From: Paraburkholderia unamae
GTDB lineage: Bacteria; Pseudomonadota; Gammaproteobacteria; Burkholderiales; Burkholderiaceae
NCBI RefSeq assembly: GCF_003268775.1
Contig: NZ_QLSU01000024.1
Span: forward strand, 62,001 to 126,000
Length of the DNA stretch: 64,000 nucleotides
Direction: 5' to 3'
Shown: positions 44,987 through 53,724 of the stretch, in pieces
Layout: every line of letters begins with the position of its first letter
Position numbering within the stretch: position 1 is the stretch's first letter
Program-made: the position numbers and the translations under genes
The notes under the pieces: model-generated
Databases searched by the model: none
Told to the model about the DNA's origin: nothing
Seen by the model: the letters and a program-made list of their open reading frames with translations, nothing else

Positions 44987-45517
44987 ATGATGGAACTTCA
45001 CATGCATTCGCATCATTTCGTTCGCCGCATGCCCGAGTGGCCGGCAGCCATTATCGGCGGGTGCGTGGCGGGCGCCGTTTTCCTGGTGATTGAACTTTTT
45101 GCCATGGGTGTTGCCCGGCAAAGCGTATGGTCGCCGCTGCGGATGATTGCGGCCATCGTGATGGGCCGCGACGTGCTCGCACAACCCGCTACGTTTGCGG
45201 CGGGCGTCGTAATAGTGGCGCTGCTTACGCACTTTGTGCTGGCGATCCTCTTCGCGGTCATTCTGGCAGTGATCATGGCACCATTCAGCCTGGATTCCAG
45301 TGTCGGGACGGCGTCGCTGGTGGGTGCCATATTCGGCGTGTTGCTGTACGTGATCAACTTCCATGGCATGACGCAATGGTTTTCCTGGTTTGCCGATGCC
45401 CGTGGCTGGGTGAGTTTCCTCAATCACATCGTGTTCGGGCTGGTGGCTGCCAATACCTACCTGAGCCTGGAGAGAAAGGAACCGGACGCCAGTGGCAAGG
45501 GGAACAAAAGTGAATGA
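44987..45517 (+). CDS. Inner-membrane protein of unknown function
   Basis: 176 residues from ATG 44987, with ribosome binding site gaggaggtc. Four membrane helices are evident: PAAIIGGCVAGAVFLVIELF, TFAAGVVIVALLTHFVLAIL, GTASLVGAIFGVLLYVINFH and FLNHIVFGLVAANTYLSL. His-rich N-terminus (MMELHMHSHHF). Cytoplasmic basic tail. Followed at once by a 12-bp-stem hairpin. I do not recognise a named family. Confidence 0.78.
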   Translation: MMELHMHSHHFVRRMPEWPAAIIGGCVAGAVFLVIELFAMGVARQSVWSPLRMIAAIVMGRDVLAQPATFAAGVVIVALLTHFVLAILFAVILAVIMAPFSLDSSVGTASLVGAIFGVLLYVINFHGMTQWFSWFADARGWVSFLNHIVFGLVAANTYLSLERKEPDASGKGNKSE

Positions 45518-45525
45518 GAGGGTCA

Positions 45526-45559
45526 CGCGGCGCAACGTCCGGCTCGGCGTTGCGCCGCG
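45526..45559 (+). terminator. Strong hairpin after the membrane protein gene
   Basis: A 12-bp perfect stem (cgcggcgcaacg / cgttgcgccgcg) with a 10-base loop starts 9 bp after the stop codon. There is no T run on either strand, so it may stabilise the mRNA 3' end rather than terminate by itself. Confidence 0.5.
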
Positions 45560-45823
45560 AGGGCACGACTGTCAATGCGCGGCCTCGCGGCCGGGGTGCC
45601 CGACTGGCCGGATTCGATGCTGGTGCCTGACGGGTCTGGAAGTTTTCAGCCAGGATACCTGATTACCGGAGACAGGCTGGTCCGACTGACGAGGCAGCAG
45701 GCATGCCGGCATGTATTAACGGATCCGGTTCGCCGCGCCACGCGCCACCTGGCGTGGGGCCCGGACCAAACGGACTTGGCGTCGCTCGCCACCGCGGCGC
45801 GCCCGGACATGCGCAGGTTTGAC

Positions 45824-46942
45824 ATGAAAACGTCGATCAGTTACCGCAACGTTGCGAAGCTCTCCCGCCCGGAGCTGGATGACCTGATTGGCCGGCTCGC
45901 GGAGCGACGCCTGAAGCCTCATCTGTCGCATTTTCCGGCCGAGCTGGCCCGGCTGCATGCGACGGTGGAAAGAAGCCGCCATCGCAGTGTCTACCGCACA
46001 CGGCTCCTGCTGGTGCTGCCGGGAGGAGCGCTCGCGAGCGGGAATGATTCGCCGGAGCCGGCCACGGCGATCGAACTCTCCATGACCGAACTGGAGCGGC
46101 AGCTCGAACGGCACATCGCGCATCTGCGTCACGAGGATGCCTGGCGCCGCAAGGAACGGCGCGCCGGGTTGCGGCGGTTCAAGGCGGCCCTGGCGGCGCA
46201 GACGGACGCCAGATCCGCGTGGTTCGGCGAGTTCGTGCGCCCCCTGCTCGCACCGCTGCAGCACTTCGTTCAGCGGGAACTCGCCTATCTCCAGGCACGG
46301 GGCGATCTCGCGCCAGGCGACCCGACGGTCGACGACATCGTCGACGAGGCCCTGGCCCGTGCCTGCGAACGGCAGGCAGAGCGCCCGCGCAGGCTCGAAC
46401 CGCTGCAATGGCTCTACCAGATCGCGCTCGAACGGCTTGCCGACGAAGTGGCGCATCGACAGAGCGAGGAAGGTCGATGCATTTCACTCGAAGGCAGGCT
46501 ACCCGTCCAGCTCCACGAACCACACGATGACGACGACGAGATTCTGTTCGAGTACTGGCAGCCCGACGAAGTCCTGCGCCTCGAAGACATGGTGCCGGCA
46601 ATGGACGACACGCCGGAGGATGCGGTCATGACCCGGGAGCTTCGCGAGCTGGTGGCAACGCTGCTTGCGGAGCTGCCGGAACCCTGGCGACGCGCCGTTA
46701 CGCTCTGTCGCCTGGAAGCGCAGCCTGCGGATGCCGCAGCGCAGGTTCTGGGCATTATGGAACCGGAGCTTGAGGACCGGCTTGCGCATGCCGACGCGTT
46801 CCTCAGGGCCAGACTCGCTGACCTGCGGCTGACACCCGAGCCGACGGTCGAGCCTGCGGGTTACATCGTGCCGGGGACGCTGCCACTCGCGCCGGGGCTT
46901 GCCAGGGATTTTGACGAGGCGACATGGCGCGATGTCCCATAA
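45824..46942 (+). CDS. Ribosome-hibernation-factor-like / sigma-70-like fusion protein
   Basis: 372 residues from ATG 45824. Residues 1 to about 110 (SYRNVAKLSRPELDDLIGRL, VERSRHRSVYRTRLLLVLPG, ATAIELSMTELERQLERHIA) follow the HPF/RaiA fold that binds the ribosomal decoding centre during stress. Residues about 150-360 resemble an ECF-like sigma factor: region 2 (DPTVDDIVDEALARACERQA, LQWLYQIALERLADEV) and region 4 (ELVATLLAELPEPWRRAVTL, AAQVLGIMEPELEDRLAHAD). Acidic linker between them. It could couple translation arrest to transcription of stress genes. The assignments are by eye. Confidence 0.7.
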   Translation: MKTSISYRNVAKLSRPELDDLIGRLAERRLKPHLSHFPAELARLHATVERSRHRSVYRTRLLLVLPGGALASGNDSPEPATAIELSMTELERQLERHIAHLRHEDAWRRKERRAGLRRFKAALAAQTDARSAWFGEFVRPLLAPLQHFVQRELAYLQARGDLAPGDPTVDDIVDEALARACERQAERPRRLEPLQWLYQIALERLADEVAHRQSEEGRCISLEGRLPVQLHEPHDDDDEILFEYWQPDEVLRLEDMVPAMDDTPEDAVMTRELRELVATLLAELPEPWRRAVTLCRLEAQPADAAAQVLGIMEPELEDRLAHADAFLRARLADLRLTPEPTVEPAGYIVPGTLPLAPGLARDFDEATWRDVP

Positions 46943-47013
46943 GCGCAGGCGCGGCCAGATCATGGTTGATCGCGGGAGGACCGAATTTTCCCGACTGACG
47001 ACGGAGGCCAACG

Positions 47014-47268
47014 ATGAAACCGACCACGATATTGACGCGAGATATCGTTGACATCGACAAACTGCTTGATGAAGCTTTGCAGGAAACCTTCCGGTGCGCG
47101 ACAACGGCTTCGGTCCCGCCCGCGGTGCGACCGGCCAGGGTTGTGCCGGCCGGCCATGTGGCGACCGCGCCCGCCAAACTGGCGCGCAGGCTTTCCGGGA
47201 ACGGGCGCACCGGTATGCATGCGGGAGCTGGCCGCGCCCGCACGGCGTCTCAGGGAGCACGATCATGA
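47014..47268 (+). CDS. Small unknown protein upstream of second groES
   Basis: 84 residues from ATG 47014, with ribosome binding site ggaggccaacg. The helical N-terminus (ILTRDIVDIDKLLDEALQET) is followed by an Ala/Pro/Arg-rich tail likely to be disordered. Its stop overlaps the groES start (ATGA), so the two are coupled. Not recognised. Confidence 0.5.
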   Translation: MKPTTILTRDIVDIDKLLDEALQETFRCATTASVPPAVRPARVVPAGHVATAPAKLARRLSGNGRTGMHAGAGRARTASQGARS

Positions 47269-47523
47269 AGCTCATGCCCTTGCATGACCGGGTCGTGGTC
47301 AAGCGTGTTGAAAAGGAGCGCAAGATCGCGGCAGGCATCGTCATACCGGCGACCGCCGGTGAGAAACCCGATCAGGGTGAAGTCATCGCCGTTGGCCCCG
47401 GAAAGCGGTGCCAGGACGGCCAAACGGTGCGTGCCGGATGTGAAGGTTGGAGACCATGTGCTGTTCGGGAAGTACGAGGACGTGATAGATGCCGACTTCG
47501 GGGAAGTGAAAAGGAAACAGTGA
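47265..47523 (+). pseudogene. groES: Second groES copy, frameshifted and shortened
   Basis: The start is canonical: MKLMPLHDRVVVKRVEKERK, then IAAGIVIPATAGEKPDQGEV (mobile loop) and IAVGPGK. Near 47425-47435 the frame shifts by one base and continues as DVKVGDHVLFGKYEDVIDAD to a stop at 47523. The closing GroES strand (VDGEELLVMREEDI type) is missing even in the restored frame. Probably inactive; no groEL follows it. Confidence 0.8.
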
Positions 47524-47552
47524 CGTGCACCGGACGTCAAAAGGCTTGCGCC

Positions 47553-47927
47553 ATGAAAAGACGATTGTGTGTCCTGGTCCCGGCAGCGGTGATCGCCGGG
47601 TTATGGTCAGAGAACGCCATGTCTGCCAGCCCGCCGCTGCCGACGTTGCCCCTGCAATACGACATCTGGATCACTGGGACTATTCAGCGTGGCAGCGGGA
47701 AGTACGCGCCGGGTGACTATACAACGATCATGCTGGATCGCCCCTCGACGTCGCCGTGCAATGACAAGGAGGTGTCCGACATTCTCCTTGGTGAAGGAGG
47801 CGCACCAGCCCCCACGCTCCTGCTACCGTACCTGAACCAGCGCGTCGCCGTCCGGGGCCGCGTGATCTGCCCCGGCTCGGGCATTCAATTTACGCCGCAG
47901 CCGGACGTCGTGTTTCCGGTCTGGTAA
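47553..47927 (+). CDS. Exported unknown protein
   Basis: 124 residues from ATG 47553. Signal peptide RRLCVLVPAAVIAGLWSENA with cleavage near MSA-SPP. The mature part is beta-rich with two Cys (STSPCNDKEVSD, VRGRVICPGSGIQF) that could form a disulphide in the periplasm. Last cargo gene before the transposition operon, which converges on it. Not recognised. Confidence 0.72.
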   Translation: MKRRLCVLVPAAVIAGLWSENAMSASPPLPTLPLQYDIWITGTIQRGSGKYAPGDYTTIMLDRPSTSPCNDKEVSDILLGEGGAPAPTLLLPYLNQRVAVRGRVICPGSGIQFTPQPDVVFPVW

Positions 47928-48108
47928 GGCAAGGGGGAAGCACCCGAACATCAACTTCGGCACGGCCTGACCAGGGTTGCTGCAGCCGCCTGCGAAAGCC
48001 CGCGCCGGTCGATCTTTCGCTGACTACTGTCACCAGCCTCACGCGCGGTTGACAGAGGAAAGCGCCCATAGCGGTTCCAGAACAACGGGCGGTGCGAGCG
48101 CGATCAGA

Positions 48109-49563
48109 TCAGCCGCGAGCGGCCGCCTCGCGGAGCGGGACGACATGCGTGGTCGAACGCACAGTGCCCAAGGCATCCCCGTCGACGGGATAATCCAGCC
48201 AGAGCAGGCGCGTGGGGAAAAGCAGCGGTGAGACCACGTAGCCGCCGCTTTCCTGCATCCCGGAAGCGATCGCACACCACGCGTTCCAGGTTTGACCCAG
48301 TGCGTGAACGAAATGGCGATGCAGCCAGCCCCGCGGGTCGGCTGTGGGCGGCAAATGGGCCGGCATGAAGGCCAGCCATTCGAACAGTCCAAAAGGCGGA
48401 TAATTTCCCTGGCAGCGCGTGAGTGTCTGGATGCTGAAACGCCGCTCCCAGGACAGGCGCCATCCCAGCAGGGCAATCGACTGAGCAGAGATGTTGCCGT
48501 CGCACAGCAACAATCCGAATTCGGGCGAATGGCGAATGGAGCCAGCCTCTGGATGTACGGGCCGGATTGAACGCGCCAGACGGCGTACATGATTTTTCCG
48601 GACCTTACTGTAGACGGCGCACAGCATGATGCAAGTGTGGTCGACGTGCGGCCAGCCGGCTGCCCAGGCGCAGTTGACCGGCAAGCGCACTGACGGTCGA
48701 GAGCCGCCCCCGCGTTGTGCACTGGCCTCGGGTGCGGGATCGACGCGGGGCAGCTCAGGCGGCCGGCGAAGGCGTCGCTCCAGCTCGCCGATAAACGTGA
48801 GACGACGGGGAATGTCCGAGCACGCCTGGATTTCGTCGCCGGCAAGGTACTGCCCCGCCGCATCACGCATGCGCCGCCTGCCTGGGCCGAGCAGCTGCAC
48901 ATAGCGGAAGAAGTAGTCGTGCCATGCGCGCAGGCGATCCAGCCCGGTAGCATCGATACCGGCGTTCGCGCGCAGGCGGCGAAGCGCGGCCGCGGCGAGC
49001 AGGGAGCGCCCGCAGGCCGGGCAGGCATACGGATGGCGTACGAGCCCTGCGTGGAGGCGGTACGCGAGCGGTTGCCCGCAACCGGTGCAGGCCTCGCACA
49101 GCGCGCATTCGTGAACGGGGCAGCGCCGGAACGCGGTGAACTGAAAAATCGTGGCATGAAAACCCGCCGACGCGCAGGTCGGGCAGAAGCGCAGCGACGG
49201 GCTCGCCGCGTCGAGCAACGCATCGCCACGCTTCGCAGTGCAAAACGAATTTCCGAGGTCGTCCAAGCTGATGCACAGGGTGTCGGCCAGGTCGCTGAGC
49301 CTGAAGGCATCGGTCACCCGGAGGTCAATGCCCTCGCCCGTATTGATGGCTGGCTGGATCGCCAGCGCCTCGCCGAGTTGTGTCCAGTTCAGCCGGTTGA
49401 GCAGCTGAAACTTTGCGAACCGCGACCACGCGGACTCGACCGCGCAGGTCCATGCCGGGCGCGTTGTATACGTTGTCCGGTCAGCGGTGGAAACCGGGCC
49501 GCGTTCCTGCCACGGCAACGTTCCGACCACTGGCCGGGCGTTATCACTTCCTGGCGCGCACAT
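48109..49563 (-). CDS. tniQ: TniQ/TnsD-family target-selection protein
   Basis: 484 residues from ATG 49563, overlapping the tnsC stop by 20 bp. Zinc-binding motifs typical of the TniQ N-terminus: SLRFCPTCASAGFHATIFQF, RRCPVHECALCEACTGCGQP and PYACPACGRSLL. The C-terminal two thirds should recognise target DNA. TniQ proteins pick the insertion site and recruit TnsC. The last gene of the operon. Confidence 0.85.
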   Translation of the reverse strand: MCAPGSDNARPVVGTLPWQERGPVSTADRTTYTTRPAWTCAVESAWSRFAKFQLLNRLNWTQLGEALAIQPAINTGEGIDLRVTDAFRLSDLADTLCISLDDLGNSFCTAKRGDALLDAASPSLRFCPTCASAGFHATIFQFTAFRRCPVHECALCEACTGCGQPLAYRLHAGLVRHPYACPACGRSLLAAAALRRLRANAGIDATGLDRLRAWHDYFFRYVQLLGPGRRRMRDAAGQYLAGDEIQACSDIPRRLTFIGELERRLRRPPELPRVDPAPEASAQRGGGSRPSVRLPVNCAWAAGWPHVDHTCIMLCAVYSKVRKNHVRRLARSIRPVHPEAGSIRHSPEFGLLLCDGNISAQSIALLGWRLSWERRFSIQTLTRCQGNYPPFGLFEWLAFMPAHLPPTADPRGWLHRHFVHALGQTWNAWCAIASGMQESGGYVVSPLLFPTRLLWLDYPVDGDALGTVRSTTHVVPLREAAARG

Positions 49564-50497
49564 AGCCGGACACGTCGACGCCTTCGTCCCAGATTGCTCT
49601 CGAAAAGGCGAAACTGGTGGCGTCACGCGGCGCATACTGGTACAGGATGTGCTGGACCGCGCGCGTGAAGAATTCCATGGGGAGTTCCAGCTCCCCCACT
49701 AGCTGGGCGCGCTTGTGGGCGTCGTCGAAAGCGTCCCATAACGCGCCACCTTCAGCGGCCAGACGCATGCCGGCGTCCCAGGCGCGCGGGAAAAAGAAGC
49801 GCGTATGCGTCCAGCCGGAGTCTTCAGGATACTCGCCCTGGTCGTACCCCTGCAGACAGGCCGAACACTCGTGCGCGGAACGTACGCCGTGAAAGGGTAA
49901 TTCTTCGGTCATGAAACGGGCGACAATCTGTTCTTCTCCATCGTGCTGGAAAATGCTCTTCCTTGCCCGCAGCGAAGGCTGGCCGACAAGCATGGTCACA
50001 AGGCGCACGCCTTCGAGCTCGAGTTCGTCGTGAATGTCGCGCAGCCATTCAAACTCCGAGCTGCCCAGATGCTGGGCTTCGTCAAGGAAAACGAGGATAT
50101 CGCTGCTGTGTGACTGATCGGCGATTTCGAGCAGGCGCTGCGTGAGCCGGTGCCGCAGCTGTGTCGGATCGCGTCCGGAGCTCGCCTTGTGCCGGGCCAT
50201 GGTCAGCAGGGCGCTGAAGAAAGCCGTCTCGGTGGCAATGCGCTTGTGCTGGCAACGCATGCGCAGGATCGGCAAGGCCGGGCGCTGTGAAGCGAGCAGT
50301 GACTCCAGAAAGAGGATCGCATAGGTCTTGCCGACCCGCGAGCGGGCATAGACCATCGCTCCGGTACGCAACGACAAGCAGCGCACCAGCAATGCGTAGA
50401 ATTGCGCGATCGATGGCGTCGGGATGCGATATCTGCGCAGCACAACCGGATGGTCATCGATCGGCGACGGCCGTAATGAGTCGCTCGCCATGGTCAA
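49544..50497 (-). CDS. tnsC: TnsC/TniB-family transposition ATPase
   Basis: 317 residues. AAA+ ATPase with Walker A YARSRVGKTYAI (Lys57, Thr58) and Walker B DILVFLDEAQHL (Asp139, Glu140), plus the sensor-like LVTMLVGQPSLRARKS. It bridges the target-selector TniQ and the transposase TnsAB. It overlaps the tnsB stop by 4 bp (ATGA). Confidence 0.92.
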   Translation of the reverse strand: MTMASDSLRPSPIDDHPVVLRRYRIPTPSIAQFYALLVRCLSLRTGAMVYARSRVGKTYAILFLESLLASQRPALPILRMRCQHKRIATETAFFSALLTMARHKASSGRDPTQLRHRLTQRLLEIADQSHSSDILVFLDEAQHLGSSEFEWLRDIHDELELEGVRLVTMLVGQPSLRARKSIFQHDGEEQIVARFMTEELPFHGVRSAHECSACLQGYDQGEYPEDSGWTHTRFFFPRAWDAGMRLAAEGGALWDAFDDAHKRAQLVGELELPMEFFTRAVQHILYQYAPRDATSFAFSRAIWDEGVDVSGYVRARK

Positions 50498-52437
50498 CGA
50501 AAGACCTGCCCCTTGCCGAGCTCGGGCAGGCTCACGGCAGGGATATTGTCCGAACCGCTTGATGCTGGGGCCGCCGGAATTTCGTCACGCCTGTCGCGCT
50601 GCCCCACGGCACGTGCCGCCTCGGCGATGCGATGGGGCATTCGCCGCTGTTTCGCGCGGGACTTGCGCCGTTGATACTTGAGGTAAGCCTCTACGGGATC
50701 GGAGAGATCGCCGTAGTCGATTTCCTTGAGACGTTTCAGCCGCAGGATGTCCTGCCGAAGCCGCAACGAGTGAGGTGTCTGGTCCCAGGGTCTGGCCGCC
50801 CTGAGAGGGCCGATTTCCTCACCGCTGGCGAGAAACGCCGTCACGACGCGCATATCCTCAGGATCGAAATAGATACGCAACGGTTTGCCGATCTGGCCGG
50901 ACGCTTCGCCGAGCACGCCGCTGGAATATCGGACTCCGTAAAGGTTGACATAGGGACGCACGCCGCGACGCAGGTTGCCGCGGACAATGGACTCATGAAC
51001 GGGCTGCAGCAGCATCAGGTTTTGCCGGTAGCGTTCGGCAAGTGTTCGCCACAGCCCGCCAGGTTTCTGTGCGAAATGCTGCACCATCTCAATGGGGGAA
51101 CGCCCGCCGAGGCCGTCATGCGGTGTCCCGTTGTAATTCGCGAAGCTCACGTCGAGCAATTCGGCAAGTTCCTCGCTGCTCACCAGAAGGCTGCGTTTGC
51201 CGTCCGGATCGCACAGCGCCCGCCGCACATCCTGGGCGCTGGAGCCTGTTGTACCGGGAAGTCGATGCGACAGCGTGCTGCCAACCGTGCCGAAGAACCG
51301 TTCGATGTACGGCCGCTCGTTGGGCTCCGCGTAGGGGCCAGCATCGACGTGGCTGCCGATCATGTCGCATACGGTGGCGAGTGTCTCGCCGGCAAGGTGA
51401 CTGCGCGCATTGTCGTAGCGTAACCAGTCCCACGTCGCGTATTCGGTCTCGTGAACGGCCTCGCTGATGAAACCCGCGCGCGATTCGTAACGCAAACCGG
51501 CAATCGAGAAGGTAGTCCGCTTGCGGCGGGGTTGCAGGGCGTTCTGCACGGTCCTGATGACGTCGTGCCGGTTGTATTCCGTGGCCAGCGCGAGGTGCCA
51601 GCCCAGCACCGCCCGTGTACAGACATCGAGGACAACGAGCAGCCACACGCGCTCGAGTTCGATATCCCGGTCCAGTCCAATGGGATCCGTCATCCGGATG
51701 CGCAGGCGGATATCGAGTTTGTGTCCGTCGAACTCGACCGCTTCGAACGGACGTGTGACCGGCGGACGCGACAACTGATCCGGTGGGGGCCGAAGTGGCT
51801 GGACGCGCTGCGCGCCTGAGGCTCGCGCCGCCTGCGCAAATGTCTGGTTTGCCACCAGGCGACGGATGGCGGCAGCCAGGCTGCGGATGCCCTGAAGGTC
51901 CTGATTGAAGGGATAGTGCCTGCCCGTCAGATTGAGCTCGCGACAGCGGTTGAGAAATTCCCGGTGCGTCGCACGCAGGCCGCGCAGCTCGCCACGCGCG
52001 CCAAAGTAGACCTTGTGCAGCTGGATCTGCCTTTGCAGAAACTCGGCCAGCACCTCATGCCGGACGAGCAGCTGCGCCATCGCTCCTGCTGCGCCGCCCC
52101 GCTTGCCGGGAACGGCCGGTTGCGTGGGCCGGGTCCGCACATAGCCCTGCGTGCGCACATGAGGAACCAACGCGCGGAAGCCCTGGATACGTCCGTCGGC
52201 ATGCGGCGTGGTGCAACGGGCGAGCAGGCGGTACAGCTGTGCACGCCGGATGCCGGTGGCGCTCTCGATTAGCGTCAGGCTGCGGTCTTCCAGGTACTGA
52301 CGAATCGCCTGTTCACGACGCAGAAAAATTGTCCGGCGCGCTTCCGGCAAAGCAGACGGATCGACTGTCGGCCAGATATGCAAATCACGCAGCTCAGGGG
52401 CGAGCGCCCGACGCGTCAGGCCGTCGGGAGTTTTCAC
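50494..52437 (-). CDS. tnsB: TnsB/TniA-family DDE transposase
   Basis: 647 residues, about the usual size. RNase-H-fold core: Asp237 in AVEFDGHKLDI, Asp342 in WLRYDNARSHL and Glu379 in ERPYIERFFGTVGS, with the expected 36-residue spacing between the last two. N-terminal HTH (TLIESATGIRRAQLYRLLAR). C-terminal barrel (YVNLYGVRYSSGVL, IYFDPEDMRVVTAFL) and a basic tail that contacts TnsC. Binds the end repeats and joins the 3' ends to target DNA. Overlaps tnsA by 4 bp. Confidence 0.93.
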   Translation of the reverse strand: MKTPDGLTRRALAPELRDLHIWPTVDPSALPEARRTIFLRREQAIRQYLEDRSLTLIESATGIRRAQLYRLLARCTTPHADGRIQGFRALVPHVRTQGYVRTRPTQPAVPGKRGGAAGAMAQLLVRHEVLAEFLQRQIQLHKVYFGARGELRGLRATHREFLNRCRELNLTGRHYPFNQDLQGIRSLAAAIRRLVANQTFAQAARASGAQRVQPLRPPPDQLSRPPVTRPFEAVEFDGHKLDIRLRIRMTDPIGLDRDIELERVWLLVVLDVCTRAVLGWHLALATEYNRHDVIRTVQNALQPRRKRTTFSIAGLRYESRAGFISEAVHETEYATWDWLRYDNARSHLAGETLATVCDMIGSHVDAGPYAEPNERPYIERFFGTVGSTLSHRLPGTTGSSAQDVRRALCDPDGKRSLLVSSEELAELLDVSFANYNGTPHDGLGGRSPIEMVQHFAQKPGGLWRTLAERYRQNLMLLQPVHESIVRGNLRRGVRPYVNLYGVRYSSGVLGEASGQIGKPLRIYFDPEDMRVVTAFLASGEEIGPLRAARPWDQTPHSLRLRQDILRLKRLKEIDYGDLSDPVEAYLKYQRRKSRAKQRRMPHRIAEAARAVGQRDRRDEIPAAPASSGSDNIPAVSLPELGKGQVFR

Positions 52438-53096
52438 GACGCGCCCTCTGTCGGCACAACCTGCCTGAAACGAGTATGCCTGTTGAGCTCGCCAAGGCGC
52501 AGATCCGGGCTCACAAGCCGACCGCGTCGGGTCAGATCGAAGACAGCGGTGCGTGTCAGGACTGGATCGGTTGGCAATGCCTCGTATTCGATGGCGTACA
52601 GCGGCGTTGGTGAAGCCAGGCCCTGTTCGATACGGTCGAGAAATTCATTCGAGAGAAACCGGCCGTTGCTGGTGACGTACGGCAACATACGCAGCCAGTT
52701 GTCGATCCACTGGCGATACGGTATTAGTGCATCGGCGCTCACCGTCGTGACGGGCAATGGATCGAGGATTTCAAGCAATTCGGCGTCAATCGTGTTGAGG
52801 GGCTTGGTTTCCACGACAACGAACTCGGTTACATCGTCACGACGAAGCACGAAGTCCGCGATACGAGGCTTCTGCTCAACAAGAATGACTCCCGGATGTT
52901 CGCAGAACGTCAAAACCGAAGCGTGCGACTCCATCATGGCCCAGAAGTCGACAGCCGCATGTGAATACAGCGAGAGGCGTCGTGCAAGCTTGGGGCTCCA
53001 GACGTGGAACTGGTGCGTCCATTTCGAGCGCTGGATAGGGATCGGGTGAAATTCAAACTGCAGCGCAGGATCGACCGCACGATCGTCAGCCACCAC
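52434..53096 (-). CDS. tnsA: TnsA-like endonuclease
   Basis: 220 residues. The restriction-endonuclease-like core shows Glu56 (AMMESHASVLTFCEHP), Asp81 (RIADFVLRRDD) and Glu96-x-Lys98 (FVVVETKPLN), matching the E...D...Q/E-x-K order of TnsA, which cuts the 5' ends so that the element moves by cut-and-paste. Start is GTG 53096; ggagggctggtg is upstream. The first gene of the operon, next to the right end of the element, as in Tn7. Confidence 0.82.
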   Translation of the reverse strand: MVADDRAVDPALQFEFHPIPIQRSKWTHQFHVWSPKLARRLSLYSHAAVDFWAMMESHASVLTFCEHPGVILVEQKPRIADFVLRRDDVTEFVVVETKPLNTIDAELLEILDPLPVTTVSADALIPYRQWIDNWLRMLPYVTSNGRFLSNEFLDRIEQGLASPTPLYAIEYEALPTDPVLTRTAVFDLTRRGRLVSPDLRLGELNRHTRFRQVVPTEGAS

Positions 53097-53118
53097 CAGC
53101 CCTCCGCAAAGTTCCAGA

Positions 53119-53180
53119 TTTACTTCGCTTCATCAACAAGATCCGAGTTTAGTTCGCATTCTCGGAAAGTAAAGTTGAAG
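53119..53180. repeat. Right-end TnsB-like binding sites
   Basis: Two sites point into the element (tttacttcgc 53119-53128 and tttagttcgc 53148-53157, reverse complement of gcgaagtaaa-type). A third, ggaaagtaaagttgaag (53164-53180), points outward like the left-end sites. The two inward sites mirror the left-end array; the outward one is unexplained. Confidence 0.6.
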
Positions 53181-53568
53181 ACAAGGGCCTCTTCGTTTGC
53201 GGCAGCACGGGGCTTTCTTTGGGGGCAGATGAAACAGCATTACTTCGCGGGACGGCAAGGGTCTCAGTCGCGGCATCCTCAGGATAGAAAGTCCTTCGAA
53301 TTGTTTCGCGTGGCGCTGTCGCTGGCAACGGTCAGGCGAAGAAGCGCATTGAACCGAATAACATAGTGATGGACGCCTCTCGAGGCTTGCTACAGGGATC
53401 TATGAAAGTCCGACATTGAGGCAGCAGTTCCTTAGCGGTATGTACAAGTCCGCCTGGAAGTCAGAGGGACCACGCTCATAGCCACGCGCCCGGCGTGCTT
53501 CCGGGTTTCGAGCGTTCGGCTATTCATGCATGATGCCTCTTGAACTATGTTTCATTCTGTTTCGCTCG
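53181..53568. other. Gene-poor stretch outside the transposon right end
   Basis: About 390 bases with no supportable gene. No part of the indolepyruvate oxidoreductase found at the left flank can be recognised here in any frame. Confidence 0.5.
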
Positions 53569-53724
53569 CTAGATCTGGCCCAGGACTACAAGGACTATCA
53601 CGATCACAACTATCAGCCCGAGCGTGCCTGAGGGGGCGTACCCCCATCCCCGACTATGCGGCCACGCAGGGAACGCGCCGATCAGAAGCAGAATCAGTAC
53701 GACGAGAAGTATGGTCCCAAGCAT
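53569..53724 (-). CDS. DUF3309-type small membrane protein
   Basis: 51 residues from ATG 53724 (ribosome binding site ggaggcctc), not the longer frame. Two membrane helices, MLGTILLVVLILLLIGAFPA and GTLGLIVVIVIVLVVLGQI, joined by the conserved PAWPHSRGWGYAPSG loop, which marks the DUF3309 family found widely in proteobacteria. The function is unknown. Confidence 0.85.
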   Translation of the reverse strand: MLGTILLVVLILLLIGAFPAWPHSRGWGYAPSGTLGLIVVIVIVLVVLGQI

